From NCBI GenBank assembly GCA_016871355.1, contig VFZC01000001.1:87678-151677 (forward strand): a stretch of DNA of 64,000 bases, in the 5' to 3' direction. Below are positions 41,725-50,115 of the stretch, piece after piece. Position 1 is the first letter of the stretch, and every line of letters starts with the position of its first letter. The notes under the pieces were generated by a model. The model did no database searches. It was not told where the DNA came from and saw only the letters and a list, made by a program, of their open reading frames with translations. The position numbers and the translations under genes are program-made. The stretch is from Actinomycetota bacterium. Lineage in GTDB: Bacteria > Actinomycetota > Acidimicrobiia > Acidimicrobiales > Ilumatobacteraceae.

Positions 41725-42156
41725 TCAGAGGGTGTAGCGGTAGACGTTGGTGTCGCGTTGTTCGAACCCCATCCGCTTGTACAGCCGGTTGGCCGCCTCG
41801 CGCGACGGCCGCGACGTCAGGTCGACCGTGATCGCTCCATTCGCCCGCGCGTGATCGAGCGCCGCTCGATTGAGTGCCTCCCCCACGCCGTGTCCACGCG
41901 CGGCCTCGTCGACCACCACGTCCTCGATCCACGCCCTCACACCCGTCGGAATCCGGAACATCGCCAACGTGAGCGACCCTGCGATTCGTCCGTCCACCCG
42001 AGCCACGAACAATGTGGACGCCACCGACGACACCAGTGCCTCCAACTCGGCTCGTGTGGGCGCCGGATTCGACCGCGACAACTGCGGAATCAGAACGCCG
42101 AACGCGTGCACGACCTCATCGGTCACTTCACGGCACACGGAGACGTCAGCAGGCAT
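41725..42156 (-). CDS. GNAT family N-acetyltransferase
   Basis: A 143-residue GNAT protein from Met 42156 with the acetyl-CoA motif A region IEDVVVDEAARGHGVGEALN (R/QxxGxG/A form) and the C-terminal SREAANRLYKRMGFEQRDTN. The acceptor substrate is unknown. A Met at 42210 would overlap the divergent gene. It precedes the deacetylase gene. Confidence 0.88.
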   Translation of the reverse strand: MPADVSVCREVTDEVVHAFGVLIPQLSRSNPAPTRAELEALVSSVASTLFVARVDGRIAGSLTLAMFRIPTGVRAWIEDVVVDEAARGHGVGEALNRAALDHARANGAITVDLTSRPSREAANRLYKRMGFEQRDTNVYRYTL

Positions 42157-42208
42157 CGATTGGTTCCTCGACCCGAAGTGTAGGTCGCACGTCCCGTACC
42201 CTCGCCCC

Positions 42209-43111
42209 ATGGATCAACAGGAACTCTCGGCCAAAGGCCGCGCACTCGGCGCCGCGCTCGAACCCGTCATCGGTCAGGTGTACTTCTCACCCGAATGTCA
42301 CGCCAATTACGTCGCACTCGGATTCCAACCGAGCCCGGGCGAAATGAATGGCGTCGCACTCCCCGAAGGTGTCGCCTACTTCACGAGCCGCGGATCACTC
42401 ATGGGCCAGGTCCCGGGCGAACTCGTCGCCGCCGCCTTCGCCGTCTTCAATCCGGTCGTCGTCGTCCCGTCGGTGCAAGCCGGATGGAAGATCACCGATG
42501 CCGTCACCATCTGCGGTGCCCGTCGCGATGGTGCCATCGCACAACTCGAACGCATCCTCGGCGCCAAGCCCGGTGGTGTCGCCAAAGGGCGCGCGATTCT
42601 TCAACGAGCCGTCGACGTGCTGCGCCCCGAAGGCCGCCCACTCTTCGCCGGCACACTCAGCCAATCGATTCCGTCCACCGACCTCGGCGCGTGCTGGCAC
42701 TTCGGCGACATGCTGCGCGAGTTCCGCGGTGACTCGCACACCGCGGCCTGGATCGCCGCTGGCCTCGACGCCACGGAAATCGGACTCCTGACCGAGCTCT
42801 ACTGGGGCCTCCCCCTCAAGTCGTACAGCCGCACCCGTGGATGGAGCGAAGACGATTACACGCGCGCGATCGATCGCCTCGAATCGCGCGGACTGCTCGC
42901 CAACGGCGACTTCACCCCGGCCGGACGCGCCCTGCGCGAACAGGTGGAAGTGGACACCGACGACCAGATGCGTACAGCTCTCACGGCCATCGGCTCCGAC
43001 TTCGACCAGTTGATCGAGATCCTCGGACCCTGGAGCCGCGCCGTTCAGCAGATGAAGGGATACCCCGCCTCGGGTCCGCACGAGTTGGCCGAGGCTGCGA
43101 AGCGACGCTGA
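42209..43111 (+). CDS. SCO6745-type protein
   Basis: A 300-residue protein with the pattern of the actinobacterial SCO6745 family: an N-terminal CHANYVALGF segment and TSRGSLMGQVPGELVAAAFA near the start. FNPVVVVPSVQAGWKI follows, and a C-terminal winged-helix-like part (DDYTRAIDRLESRGLLANGD, FTPAGRALREQVE) closes it. The function is unknown. It starts 53 bp from the divergent GNAT gene and precedes the selenoprotein candidate by 26 bp. Confidence 0.7.
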   Translation: MDQQELSAKGRALGAALEPVIGQVYFSPECHANYVALGFQPSPGEMNGVALPEGVAYFTSRGSLMGQVPGELVAAAFAVFNPVVVVPSVQAGWKITDAVTICGARRDGAIAQLERILGAKPGGVAKGRAILQRAVDVLRPEGRPLFAGTLSQSIPSTDLGACWHFGDMLREFRGDSHTAAWIAAGLDATEIGLLTELYWGLPLKSYSRTRGWSEDDYTRAIDRLESRGLLANGDFTPAGRALREQVEVDTDDQMRTALTAIGSDFDQLIEILGPWSRAVQQMKGYPASGPHELAEAAKRR

Positions 43112-43137
43112 CACGCCGAACCTGTCAGACTGACCGC

Positions 43138-44217
43138 ATGATCCTCACGTCGCTCACCACCTCTCGCGCCGACTTCGCGCGCGAAACCGGATGGGATCCC
43201 AAACCGGAAGGCTTGTGCCGCGGCGAAGTGTGCGTTCCCGCACCCGGTGCTCTCGACGGCGACGTCGTCGACGTGAAGGTTGCTGCTGCTCGACTCGGCA
43301 TGCCACTCGTCCATGACGAAACTCACGGTGTGTGGTCACTCGGCCCGGCCACGCTCGGAGGTCGCGCACTCACCACTGCCGTTGCGGCCGATCCCGATCT
43401 CATCGACTTCTCCGGCAACAACTTCAAACTCTCGTCACTACGCGGCAAGAAGATCGTCTTCGTCGCGTGGTCGAGTTATTGAGGCTGTCGCACCAGCCTG
43501 CCCGGGTGGCAGGCGCTCCACACAGAAATCGAAAGCAAGAACGCCGTCGTCGTCACCGTCGCGCTCGACATCGAACCCGATCACGCGCGTCCGTGGTCGC
43601 AGGCCGGTCAGCCCACGCATCCGTGCGTCGTCGACACCACGCACGCCACTGGTTCGCTCTTCGGATTCACGAACATTCCGATGGCGGTCTGGATCGACGA
43701 GAACGGCAACCTCGTGCGGCCGGCCGAGTCGGCCTCCATCGAACGCAGCCCCCTACGCGACATGGAGGTTCCGCCCGGACTTCCCGAGCGCCTCGACGCG
43801 ATGTACCGCGCGGTGAAAGCCATTCCCGACGACGCCGATGCGTATCGCGCCGCCATCCTCGATTGGGTCGACAACGGTGGCAATAGTCAATTCGCGCTCA
43901 CGCCCGACGAAGTGATCGAGCGGAGCCAACCACACGGTGACGACGAGGCCCGCGCGGCCGCGTGTTTCCAACTCGGCGAGCATCTGCGTCGCACGGTCGG
44001 CCACGACGCCGCTATTTCATGGTGGCGCGAAGCACACCGTCTGCACCCGAAGAATCTCACCTACAAGCGTCAGGCCTGGACACTCGTCACGACCGCGCAA
44101 GGTGCCACGGAAAACGATCTGATGCAGGGTCCGAACGAGGTGTACGAGAGCAACCTGCTCGACGACGTCCTCGACGCCGGTGGATTCGGAGCCTTCCTCG
44201 TCCGTCCGCAACTCTGA
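43138..44217 (+). CDS. Redoxin-domain protein, candidate selenoprotein (in-frame TGA as Sec115)
   Basis: Read through the TGA at 43480-43482, the frame encodes 359 residues. The N-terminal part (DPKPEGLCRGEVCVPAPG) leads into a TlpA/ResA-like thioredoxin fold: GKKIVFVAWSSY, then TGA, then GCRTSLPGWQAL, then VVVTVALDIE, the cis-Pro NIPMAVWIDENGN, and a helical C-terminal domain to 44217. The TGA falls where related redoxins have the catalytic Cys (WxxxCGC). Sequence on both sides is well conserved in character, and a 7-bp hairpin follows. If Sec is not inserted, only a 114-residue stub is made. It lies between the SCO6745-type and PAC2 genes. Confidence 0.8.
43480..43514 (+). promoter_or_regulatory. 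Candidate bacterial SECIS element
   Basis: The TGA (43480-43482) is followed by gcctgcc (43496-43502) pairing perfectly with ggcaggc (43508-43514) around the loop cgggt. The apical loop, which contains GGG, is about 21-25 nt from the TGA. Known bacterial SECIS hairpins place a G-containing apical loop at about this distance. Confidence 0.65.
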
Positions 44218-44234
44218 CGAGTAGCCTCGGTCCA

Positions 44235-45206
44235 ATGGCCGAGCTCGAGCACGTCCGGTGGATTCGTCGACCGGAACTGCGTCGCCCGTACATGGTCGCG
44301 GCCTTCACCGGTTGGAACGATGCCGCTGATGCCGCCAGTTCGGCCGTCAAACATCTCGTCGAGTCGATGAACGCCACGCCGCTGGCCGAGATCGACCCGG
44401 AGGAGTTCACTGACTTCGCCACCATCCGCCCGCACGTGCGCCTGAACGACGGCGGCAATCGTCAGATCGTGTGGCCGACCGTGAGCATGTGGACCGCCGA
44501 CGCCGGTGATCGTGATCTCATTCTCGTTCTGGGTCCCGAGCCGGCGCTCCAGTGGAAGTTGTTCTGCAAGCAGATCGTGGGCGTGGCGCAGACGTACAAA
44601 GTGAGCACCATCGTGTCGCTCGGTGCACTGTTAGCCGACGTTCCGCATCGTCGCCCCACACAGGTCCTCGGTACCGCCGCCGACCAAGCCGCGATCGATC
44701 GCCACGATCTTCGTCGCAGTCAGTACGAGGGTCCCACCGGCATCGTCGGCGTGTTGAGCGATGCCTGCCATCGCGCGAGCATGTCGAGCATCTCGTTGTG
44801 GGGAGCCGTGCCGGCCTATGCCGCGCAGATCGCCTCGCCCAAAGCCGCCCTCGCTCTCGTCGAACGACTGAGCGAGATTCTCGACGTCGATCTGCCCACG
44901 GTGTCGCTCGTCGAGTCGGTCGAGACGTACGACGCTCAGATCGATCAACTCATCGTCAACGATCCTTCGCTCACGCGCTATCTCGAGCGGATCGAAGCGA
45001 TGGGTGACGACGATGATGACGACGAGTACGAATTCGACGACGATGACGACGACATCGAACTCTTGATCGACGAAGAAGACGGCGACGCCGCACTCCCACC
45101 CGACGATCGTCCGCGCGACGACACTCCTCTGCCCGACGGACCCGTCGACAGCGACGCGCTGATGGCCGAGGTCGAGCAGTTCTTGCGCAGTCAGCGCGAC
45201 GACTGA
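44235..45206 (+). CDS. PAC2-family protein with an acidic tail
   Basis: A 323-residue protein. The N-terminal 240 residues match PAC2 (MVAAFTGWNDAADAASSAVK, WPTVSMWTADAGDRDLILVL, TYKVSTIVSLGALLADVPH, GPTGIVGVLSDACH), a fold related to proteasome assembly chaperones in archaea and eukaryotes. The C-terminal 75 residues are highly acidic, with two runs of six Asp. In proteasome-bearing actinobacteria these proteins are common but of unclear function. It starts 17 bp after the selenoprotein candidate. Confidence 0.85.
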   Translation: MAELEHVRWIRRPELRRPYMVAAFTGWNDAADAASSAVKHLVESMNATPLAEIDPEEFTDFATIRPHVRLNDGGNRQIVWPTVSMWTADAGDRDLILVLGPEPALQWKLFCKQIVGVAQTYKVSTIVSLGALLADVPHRRPTQVLGTAADQAAIDRHDLRRSQYEGPTGIVGVLSDACHRASMSSISLWGAVPAYAAQIASPKAALALVERLSEILDVDLPTVSLVESVETYDAQIDQLIVNDPSLTRYLERIEAMGDDDDDDEYEFDDDDDDIELLIDEEDGDAALPPDDRPRDDTPLPDGPVDSDALMAEVEQFLRSQRDD

Positions 45207-45219
45207 TTCGCGCGCGGCG

Positions 45220-45921
45220 TCAGTGTTCGCCGTTGCGCCACACCGGCGAACGTGGCGGATCGAACGTGGCTGGGCCACTGCTTCCGGCGATGGCGGCGAA
45301 GGCCATCGGACCCCACCACTGAGCACCCGCCGTCGGCTCGGGTAGCGCATCACGACCGAACCAGCCGATACCGCTCGTTTCGAGCGGGTGACCTTGCAGA
45401 TCTCCACCCACCGCGCGGCAGTGGAACAAGAGCATGTACATACCGAAGCGGCTGAAGCCCATGCGTTGGCCGTCGACGACTCCGAGCAATCGCACCGGCT
45501 CGCATTCGATGCCGGTCTCCTCCTGCACTTCCTTGATGGCCACTTCCGATGGCGAGTAGCCCACATCGGCCCAACCGGTCGGGTACAACCACACACCCGA
45601 ATCGGGTCGTCGCACGAGCAAGATCTCACCGGCGTCGTTGCCGACGATGGCGCCGATGGCAACCTTCGGCGTCACGTAACCCGGAACGCCTTCACCGATC
45701 GACTCCATCCATTCCTGGACGAAATGGTCTTGTTCTCGTCGAACTTCGAGTGCTTCGTCGGCGGCGGCTTTGATGTCGGCTGCGACGTGCAGGACTTCTT
45801 CGTAACGCTCGCGTTCGTACAGGTTCTGGGTGAAACCCATACCCGTGCGCGCGATACCGGCCAACGTCTCGCTCCAGCGCACGAGATCGCGCGTGAAGTC
45901 GGTGGGCATCGCGTCGGACAT
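45220..45921 (-). CDS. NUDIX hydrolase with N-terminal helical domain
   Basis: A 233-residue protein. Residues 1-75 are helical (NUDIX_4N-like: FTQNLYERERYEEVLHVAAD). The NUDIX domain follows with the box GWADVGYSPSEVAIKEVQEE. Two usual positions differ: a Tyr where the first Glu of Gx5E is expected and Lys for Arg in REUxEE; the metal-binding EExG is kept. This variant occurs in this subfamily. The diphosphate substrate is unknown. Its 5' neighbour is glnD, 20 bp upstream in the same direction. Confidence 0.88.
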   Translation of the reverse strand: MSDAMPTDFTRDLVRWSETLAGIARTGMGFTQNLYERERYEEVLHVAADIKAAADEALEVRREQDHFVQEWMESIGEGVPGYVTPKVAIGAIVGNDAGEILLVRRPDSGVWLYPTGWADVGYSPSEVAIKEVQEETGIECEPVRLLGVVDGQRMGFSRFGMYMLLFHCRAVGGDLQGHPLETSGIGWFGRDALPEPTAGAQWWGPMAFAAIAGSSGPATFDPPRSPVWRNGEH

Positions 45922-45941
45922 ACCGACACGGTACTACTGGT

Positions 45942-48263
45942 TCAGCGCTCGGGCGAGGGCGACACGGTGTGCAAAATTGCCCGCTCGACCTCGGATCGAT
46001 GGAAGGTGTCGACGAGTTTCGTCCCCGACGCCGTGCGCACATAGAACGAGTCGACCACTTCGTCGCCGATCGTCTGCACGGTCGCGTGGCGAATGTCGAG
46101 GCCCACCTCAGCCATGGCCTTCGTGATGCGATGCAGTACACCAAGTTCGTCGGGTGCCCGCACCTCGATCACCGTCGCGTTCGACGACGCTTCGTCGAAG
46201 AAGGTGACTCGCGGTGCCGCGAGGGCGCCCGCCGAGCGACGACGACGCTTGTACGTGAGGGCGCGTTCGGCGAGCCGCGCTTCGATCGCCAATTCTCCAC
46301 GCAACGCTCGCTCGAGATTCTTCGCGATCGGGTCCCACTCGATCGGCCCATGCGCGGGAATCTGAACCGTGAAGCGTGATGCGGCCATGCCCTGTTCGTC
46401 GGAGTGCGCTTGCGCACCCAGAACTCCCAGGCCGTGCAACGCCATCACTCCCGCCACTCGACTGAACGTTCCGGGTCGGTCGGGTGACACCACCGTGACC
46501 GCGTCAGCCGATGTGGCAACACGAATCTCGCCCGTGGCCATCAAAGCCAACACATCGGCGTCGGGGAACAGCCGCCACTGGACATCGTTGACGTCATCGC
46601 CACCGAGAACCGCGTGAGTCCGGCTGACGAGTTCGGAGACCAATTCGGCCTTCCACGATCCCCACGCCGACGTGCCCGTGGCCAGGCTGTCGGCCTCGGT
46701 GAGCCCGTGCAACAGGTCGAGCACCAATGGTGACTTCACGGCCTCGGCGACGAACTTCGCGGTGGCCGGATCGCCGAGATCGCGACGAGTGGCGGCATCG
46801 GCCAGCGTGAGGTGATGCTGAACCATCGTCTGCACGATCACGACGTCGTCGGGCGACAGACCGATGCGCGGACCGATGCGCGCAACGAGTTCGACGCCGA
46901 CGTCGGTGTGATCGCCGGGATACCCCTTGCCGATGTCGTGGAACAACGCGCCGAGCACCAGCAAGTCGGGTCGCGACACACGGTGCGCGAGATCACTCGC
47001 GTTGGCCGTGGCCTCCCACAAGTGCCGATCGACGGTGAAGCGGTGATACGCGTTGCGTTGCGGACGGCTGCGATTGGGTGCCCACTCGGGAAGGATCTTC
47101 ACCCACAACCCGCGTTGGTCGAGCGATTCGAGAACCGGAATAGCGTCGTGGCCGGTGAGCAACAAGCCGACGAGGTCGTCGACCGCGCCAGCCGGCCACG
47201 GTGTGGTCATGGCCGGACTCGACTGAGCCAAACGATCGAGAGTCGGGCGATCGATCCGCGTGCGTTGGCGTGCCGCCGACGCCGCGACGCGGAGCAACAA
47301 TGAAGGATCGGATGCCGGATCGACGTCGTCGGCCAGGTGGACCTCACCGTTTCGTAAGATCACACCCGGTGCGAGGAGTCGATCGGGTTCGGGTTTCGCG
47401 CCCGTGGCCGACACTCGCGCCCACACCTCGTCACCCACCCACGACACCGAACGACCGGCGTTCGACAGAGCAGCAGCCAGCGCATCGGCGTTGGGGTATC
47501 CGCAGGCCGCGGCGACCGCATCTTGATCTTCGAGATGAAGGACCTCCACCGCACGGCCGGCGTGTCGATGCAGGGCCACTCGAATCGACATCAACACGTC
47601 ACGACCAGCGTCGAGTGACGCGCGATCGGAGCGAGAGATCTCCACCCCCGCGGCCTCGGCCCATACCAGTGCGTGAATGTCACGAAGGCCGCCGTAGCCC
47701 TCCTTCACATTGGGCTCGAGAAGGAACGCCACTTCGCCGTTCTCGGCCTGCCGCGATCGAACTCGCTTCATCAGTTCGGGCAGACGATCCTTGGATGTCT
47801 TCCAGACTCGCGTCGCCGCATCGAGGAGTTCTCGCGTGAGCTCCTCGTCGCCCGCGATATGGCGCGCCGAGAGCAGCGCCGTTGCCGTGTCGAGTTCGGA
47901 CTTCGCAACCTCCAACAGTTGCTTGACGGTTCCGACCGAATGACCGAGCTTCACACCCGCATCCCAGATGGGATACCAGATCTTGGATGCGATCTCGTCG
48001 ATGTTCTTCACTCCATCGTGCAACAACACCACATCGAGATCGCTGAAGGGAGCGAGTTCACCGCGTCCGTATCCCCCAAGGGCGACGAGGGCACAGCGCT
48101 TCGACAACTTCTGATCACTCGCGGCCGACGACCACACCTCAGCCAGCCATGCATCGGTCACACGGCAGAGTTCGCGCGTGAAGCGGATTCCTCGCAACGA
48201 CAGATCATCGAGAACGACGCGCCGGGCCATACGTTCATTCTTTCCGTCGACCAACGTGATCAC
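45942..48263 (-). CDS. glnD: [Protein-PII] uridylyltransferase / uridylyl-removing enzyme
   Basis: A 773-residue protein with the GlnD order. The nucleotidyltransferase domain has ALGGYGRGELAPFSDLDVVL (GxGxxGR…DxD), the linker NVKEGYGGLRDIHALVW, the HD domain VLGALFHDIGKGYPGDHTDV, and two ACT domains at the C-terminus (VTVVSPDRPGTFSRVAGVMA; VRAPDELGVLHRITKAMAEV). It modifies PII according to glutamine level. Met 48230 is an alternative start. No glnB or amt gene is in the window. Confidence 0.94.
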   Translation of the reverse strand: MITLVDGKNERMARRVVLDDLSLRGIRFTRELCRVTDAWLAEVWSSAASDQKLSKRCALVALGGYGRGELAPFSDLDVVLLHDGVKNIDEIASKIWYPIWDAGVKLGHSVGTVKQLLEVAKSELDTATALLSARHIAGDEELTRELLDAATRVWKTSKDRLPELMKRVRSRQAENGEVAFLLEPNVKEGYGGLRDIHALVWAEAAGVEISRSDRASLDAGRDVLMSIRVALHRHAGRAVEVLHLEDQDAVAAACGYPNADALAAALSNAGRSVSWVGDEVWARVSATGAKPEPDRLLAPGVILRNGEVHLADDVDPASDPSLLLRVAASAARQRTRIDRPTLDRLAQSSPAMTTPWPAGAVDDLVGLLLTGHDAIPVLESLDQRGLWVKILPEWAPNRSRPQRNAYHRFTVDRHLWEATANASDLAHRVSRPDLLVLGALFHDIGKGYPGDHTDVGVELVARIGPRIGLSPDDVVIVQTMVQHHLTLADAATRRDLGDPATAKFVAEAVKSPLVLDLLHGLTEADSLATGTSAWGSWKAELVSELVSRTHAVLGGDDVNDVQWRLFPDADVLALMATGEIRVATSADAVTVVSPDRPGTFSRVAGVMALHGLGVLGAQAHSDEQGMAASRFTVQIPAHGPIEWDPIAKNLERALRGELAIEARLAERALTYKRRRRSAGALAAPRVTFFDEASSNATVIEVRAPDELGVLHRITKAMAEVGLDIRHATVQTIGDEVVDSFYVRTASGTKLVDTFHRSEVERAILHTVSPSPER

Positions 48264-48311
48264 GCCACAGGATCGATCGGATCCGGTGTGAATTCACACC
48301 GGCGAAACACT

Positions 48312-49262
48312 TCAGGCGGCCACTCGATCGAGGAACGCCTCGAGCCCACGCAGATTGGCACCGAAGTCGGGGTCATGACGACGGTACCGAGCCGGACCGT
48401 AGTCGACGATGTCGAGGCTCACCCGGTCGAGACCCACCTCGGCGGCACGATCTCGCAGGAGCCACGCCTGTTCCACCAACACGACGTCGTCGTCGGCGCC
48501 ATGAATCGCGTACACCGCCGGGTCGCGCGCATCGAGCCAGTCGAGAACCGAGCCCTGGCGCATCTGCGGAACCGAACACGCGAGCACGAACGGATCGGAT
48601 GACTCACACCCGTACAACAAATTGATGATCCAGCCGGAGGCCCACCACGGATCGTCGCTGAAAGCAGTCACGTCGAGAATTGCCGCAATAGTCACCACCG
48701 CATCCGGACGCGACGATTGAGCCCGAAGTTCGGGCGGCAGCGTCGGATCGACCAGGAGGGGTCGCATGTCGCCGAGTGCGACGGCCGCGGCGAGATGACC
48801 ACCGGCCGAGTGACCCGACATCACGAGGCGACTCGGGTCGATGCCCAACGAGGAAGCCTGCGACCGAACGAATCGCACCGCACGATCGACGTCACGGATC
48901 GGATCAGGAAAACGGACACCAGGGGTGAGTCGGTAGTCGACCGAGACGAAGACCCAGCCACGACGAACTTGAGCCTGTGCCAAGTACGCCGCGTCACGAC
49001 GCGAGCCGCCGTGCCAACCGCCGCCGTGCACATGAACGATCACTGGACGACGATCGCTGGGCGACCAATCGGCCGGCGTGTACACATCGAGAACTTGTTC
49101 GTCGTCGGGGCCGTACGCGAGAGTCCGCGCCGGTGAGCCGACCTCGGTCATCCACGTCTCCAGCCGCTCGTCGGTTGAGGGATTGGAGGTCTCGCAGGCC
49201 GATGCCAGAAGAACCACGCTCAGCGCGATGACGACACGCGAGATGAGGCTCTGACGAGGCAC
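48312..49262 (-). CDS. Alpha/beta-hydrolase lipoprotein (BD-FAE/esterase type)
   Basis: A 316-residue protein with a lipoprotein signal (VVIALSVVLLASACET, lipobox LASAC). The hydrolase fold has the oxyanion-hole HVHGGGWHGGSRRDAAYLAQ, nucleophile VMSGHSAGGHLAAA, acid AIHGADDDVV and the C-terminal HDPDFGANL histidine. It resembles the bile-acid/carbohydrate esterase and HSL-type family. It is probably anchored on the outer face of the membrane; the ester substrate is unknown. Confidence 0.88.
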   Translation of the reverse strand: MPRQSLISRVVIALSVVLLASACETSNPSTDERLETWMTEVGSPARTLAYGPDDEQVLDVYTPADWSPSDRRPVIVHVHGGGWHGGSRRDAAYLAQAQVRRGWVFVSVDYRLTPGVRFPDPIRDVDRAVRFVRSQASSLGIDPSRLVMSGHSAGGHLAAAVALGDMRPLLVDPTLPPELRAQSSRPDAVVTIAAILDVTAFSDDPWWASGWIINLLYGCESSDPFVLACSVPQMRQGSVLDWLDARDPAVYAIHGADDDVVLVEQAWLLRDRAAEVGLDRVSLDIVDYGPARYRRHDPDFGANLRGLEAFLDRVAA

Positions 49263-49347
49263 TTCACAATCGAACTAGCACCCGGGCGGCTTCGGGATGT
49301 CGGGCTCCGCGTCATTCGTCACGATGGCCCGGCATGGGTCAGATCGG

Positions 49348-49791
49348 TCACGTTGCTTCGCGTCGGCGGGTGATCACCGCGGCCGCTTTCCAGGCTCCCC
49401 ACTCGAGACCCACCTCGGCGAGAGATTCGTCGATGTCGACCCAGGCGGCCGGACACAACCCGAAATCGTCGTCGGGGAACGAGCGCTGCTGGAACTCGTC
49501 GCGCTCGATTGGTTGCGCACCGAGGTCACGGAGCGCGACGGTGACCGGGTCGGTCGCCGAACGCAGGATCTGCAGCGGGTTGTGGCGCTGCTCGAGGACA
49601 TCGGTCTCGAACAGCTGGTGCAAACGTTCGATCGCCGTGCGGGCCGCGTCAGCAACCACCGCGTCACGTCGACCTACATCGACTCCGGCGCTCAGCCCTT
49701 GTTCGTCGACGACACGATCGAAGGAACCTCGCAACCACGGCTCGAGTGAGGCACTCAACGCGTCGAACAACCTCTGCGAGTACTCGTCCAC
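49348..49791 (-). CDS. Conserved hypothetical protein
   Basis: A 147-residue, mostly helical soluble protein (YSQRLFDALSASLEPWLRGS, AVVADAARTAIERLHQLFET, HNPLQILRSATDPVTVALRD) ending in LAEVGLEWGAWKAAAV. No known motif, signal peptide or membrane helix was recognised. It is 6 bp downstream of the Rieske ferredoxin gene and follows the Rieske oxygenase operon, so it may be the third gene of that unit. Confidence 0.65.
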   Translation of the reverse strand: MDEYSQRLFDALSASLEPWLRGSFDRVVDEQGLSAGVDVGRRDAVVADAARTAIERLHQLFETDVLEQRHNPLQILRSATDPVTVALRDLGAQPIERDEFQQRSFPDDDFGLCPAAWVDIDESLAEVGLEWGAWKAAAVITRRREAT

Positions 49792-49797
49792 TCGGTT

Positions 49798-50115
49798 TCA
49801 GACCTCTGTTGACTCGACGAAGGCTCGGCCACCCGATTCACGAACCACCCGCACGACGATCGGCGATGTAGCCGGCGCACAGCGATGCTCACCCGTTCGC
49901 ACGTCGAACTGTGCGCCGTGAACCGGGCAGGTAATGGTGGTTCCGCGAAACCGGCCTTCGGAGAGTCGCGCATCGCGATGCGAGCAATTGTCATCGAAGG
50001 CGTGCAGCTGACCATTCACGCGACACACCACCACGCCGTGCTCTCCGACGTCGGCGAACACCCGCATGGTGCCGTCACGGAGATCGGTCAGATCGCCCAG
50101 TTCGACGTCGTTCAT
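49798..50115 (-). CDS. Rieske [2Fe-2S] ferredoxin
   Basis: A 105-residue Rieske protein with both cluster motifs, NCSHRDARLSEG (CxH) and CPVHGAQFDVRTG (CxxH). This is the NirD/bphA3-like ferredoxin size, so it likely passes electrons to the oxygenase encoded just upstream, with which it overlaps by 4 bp (ATGA). A reductase is not found nearby. Confidence 0.92.
   Translation of the reverse strand: MNDVELGDLTDLRDGTMRVFADVGEHGVVVCRVNGQLHAFDDNCSHRDARLSEGRFRGTTITCPVHGAQFDVRTGEHRCAPATSPIVVRVVRESGGRAFVESTEV

Noticed and set aside
43681..44217. Separate gene starting at Met 43681
   Set aside because: The frame is continuous with the preceding redoxin gene through the TGA, and this start would fall inside the thioredoxin fold at the cis-proline region.
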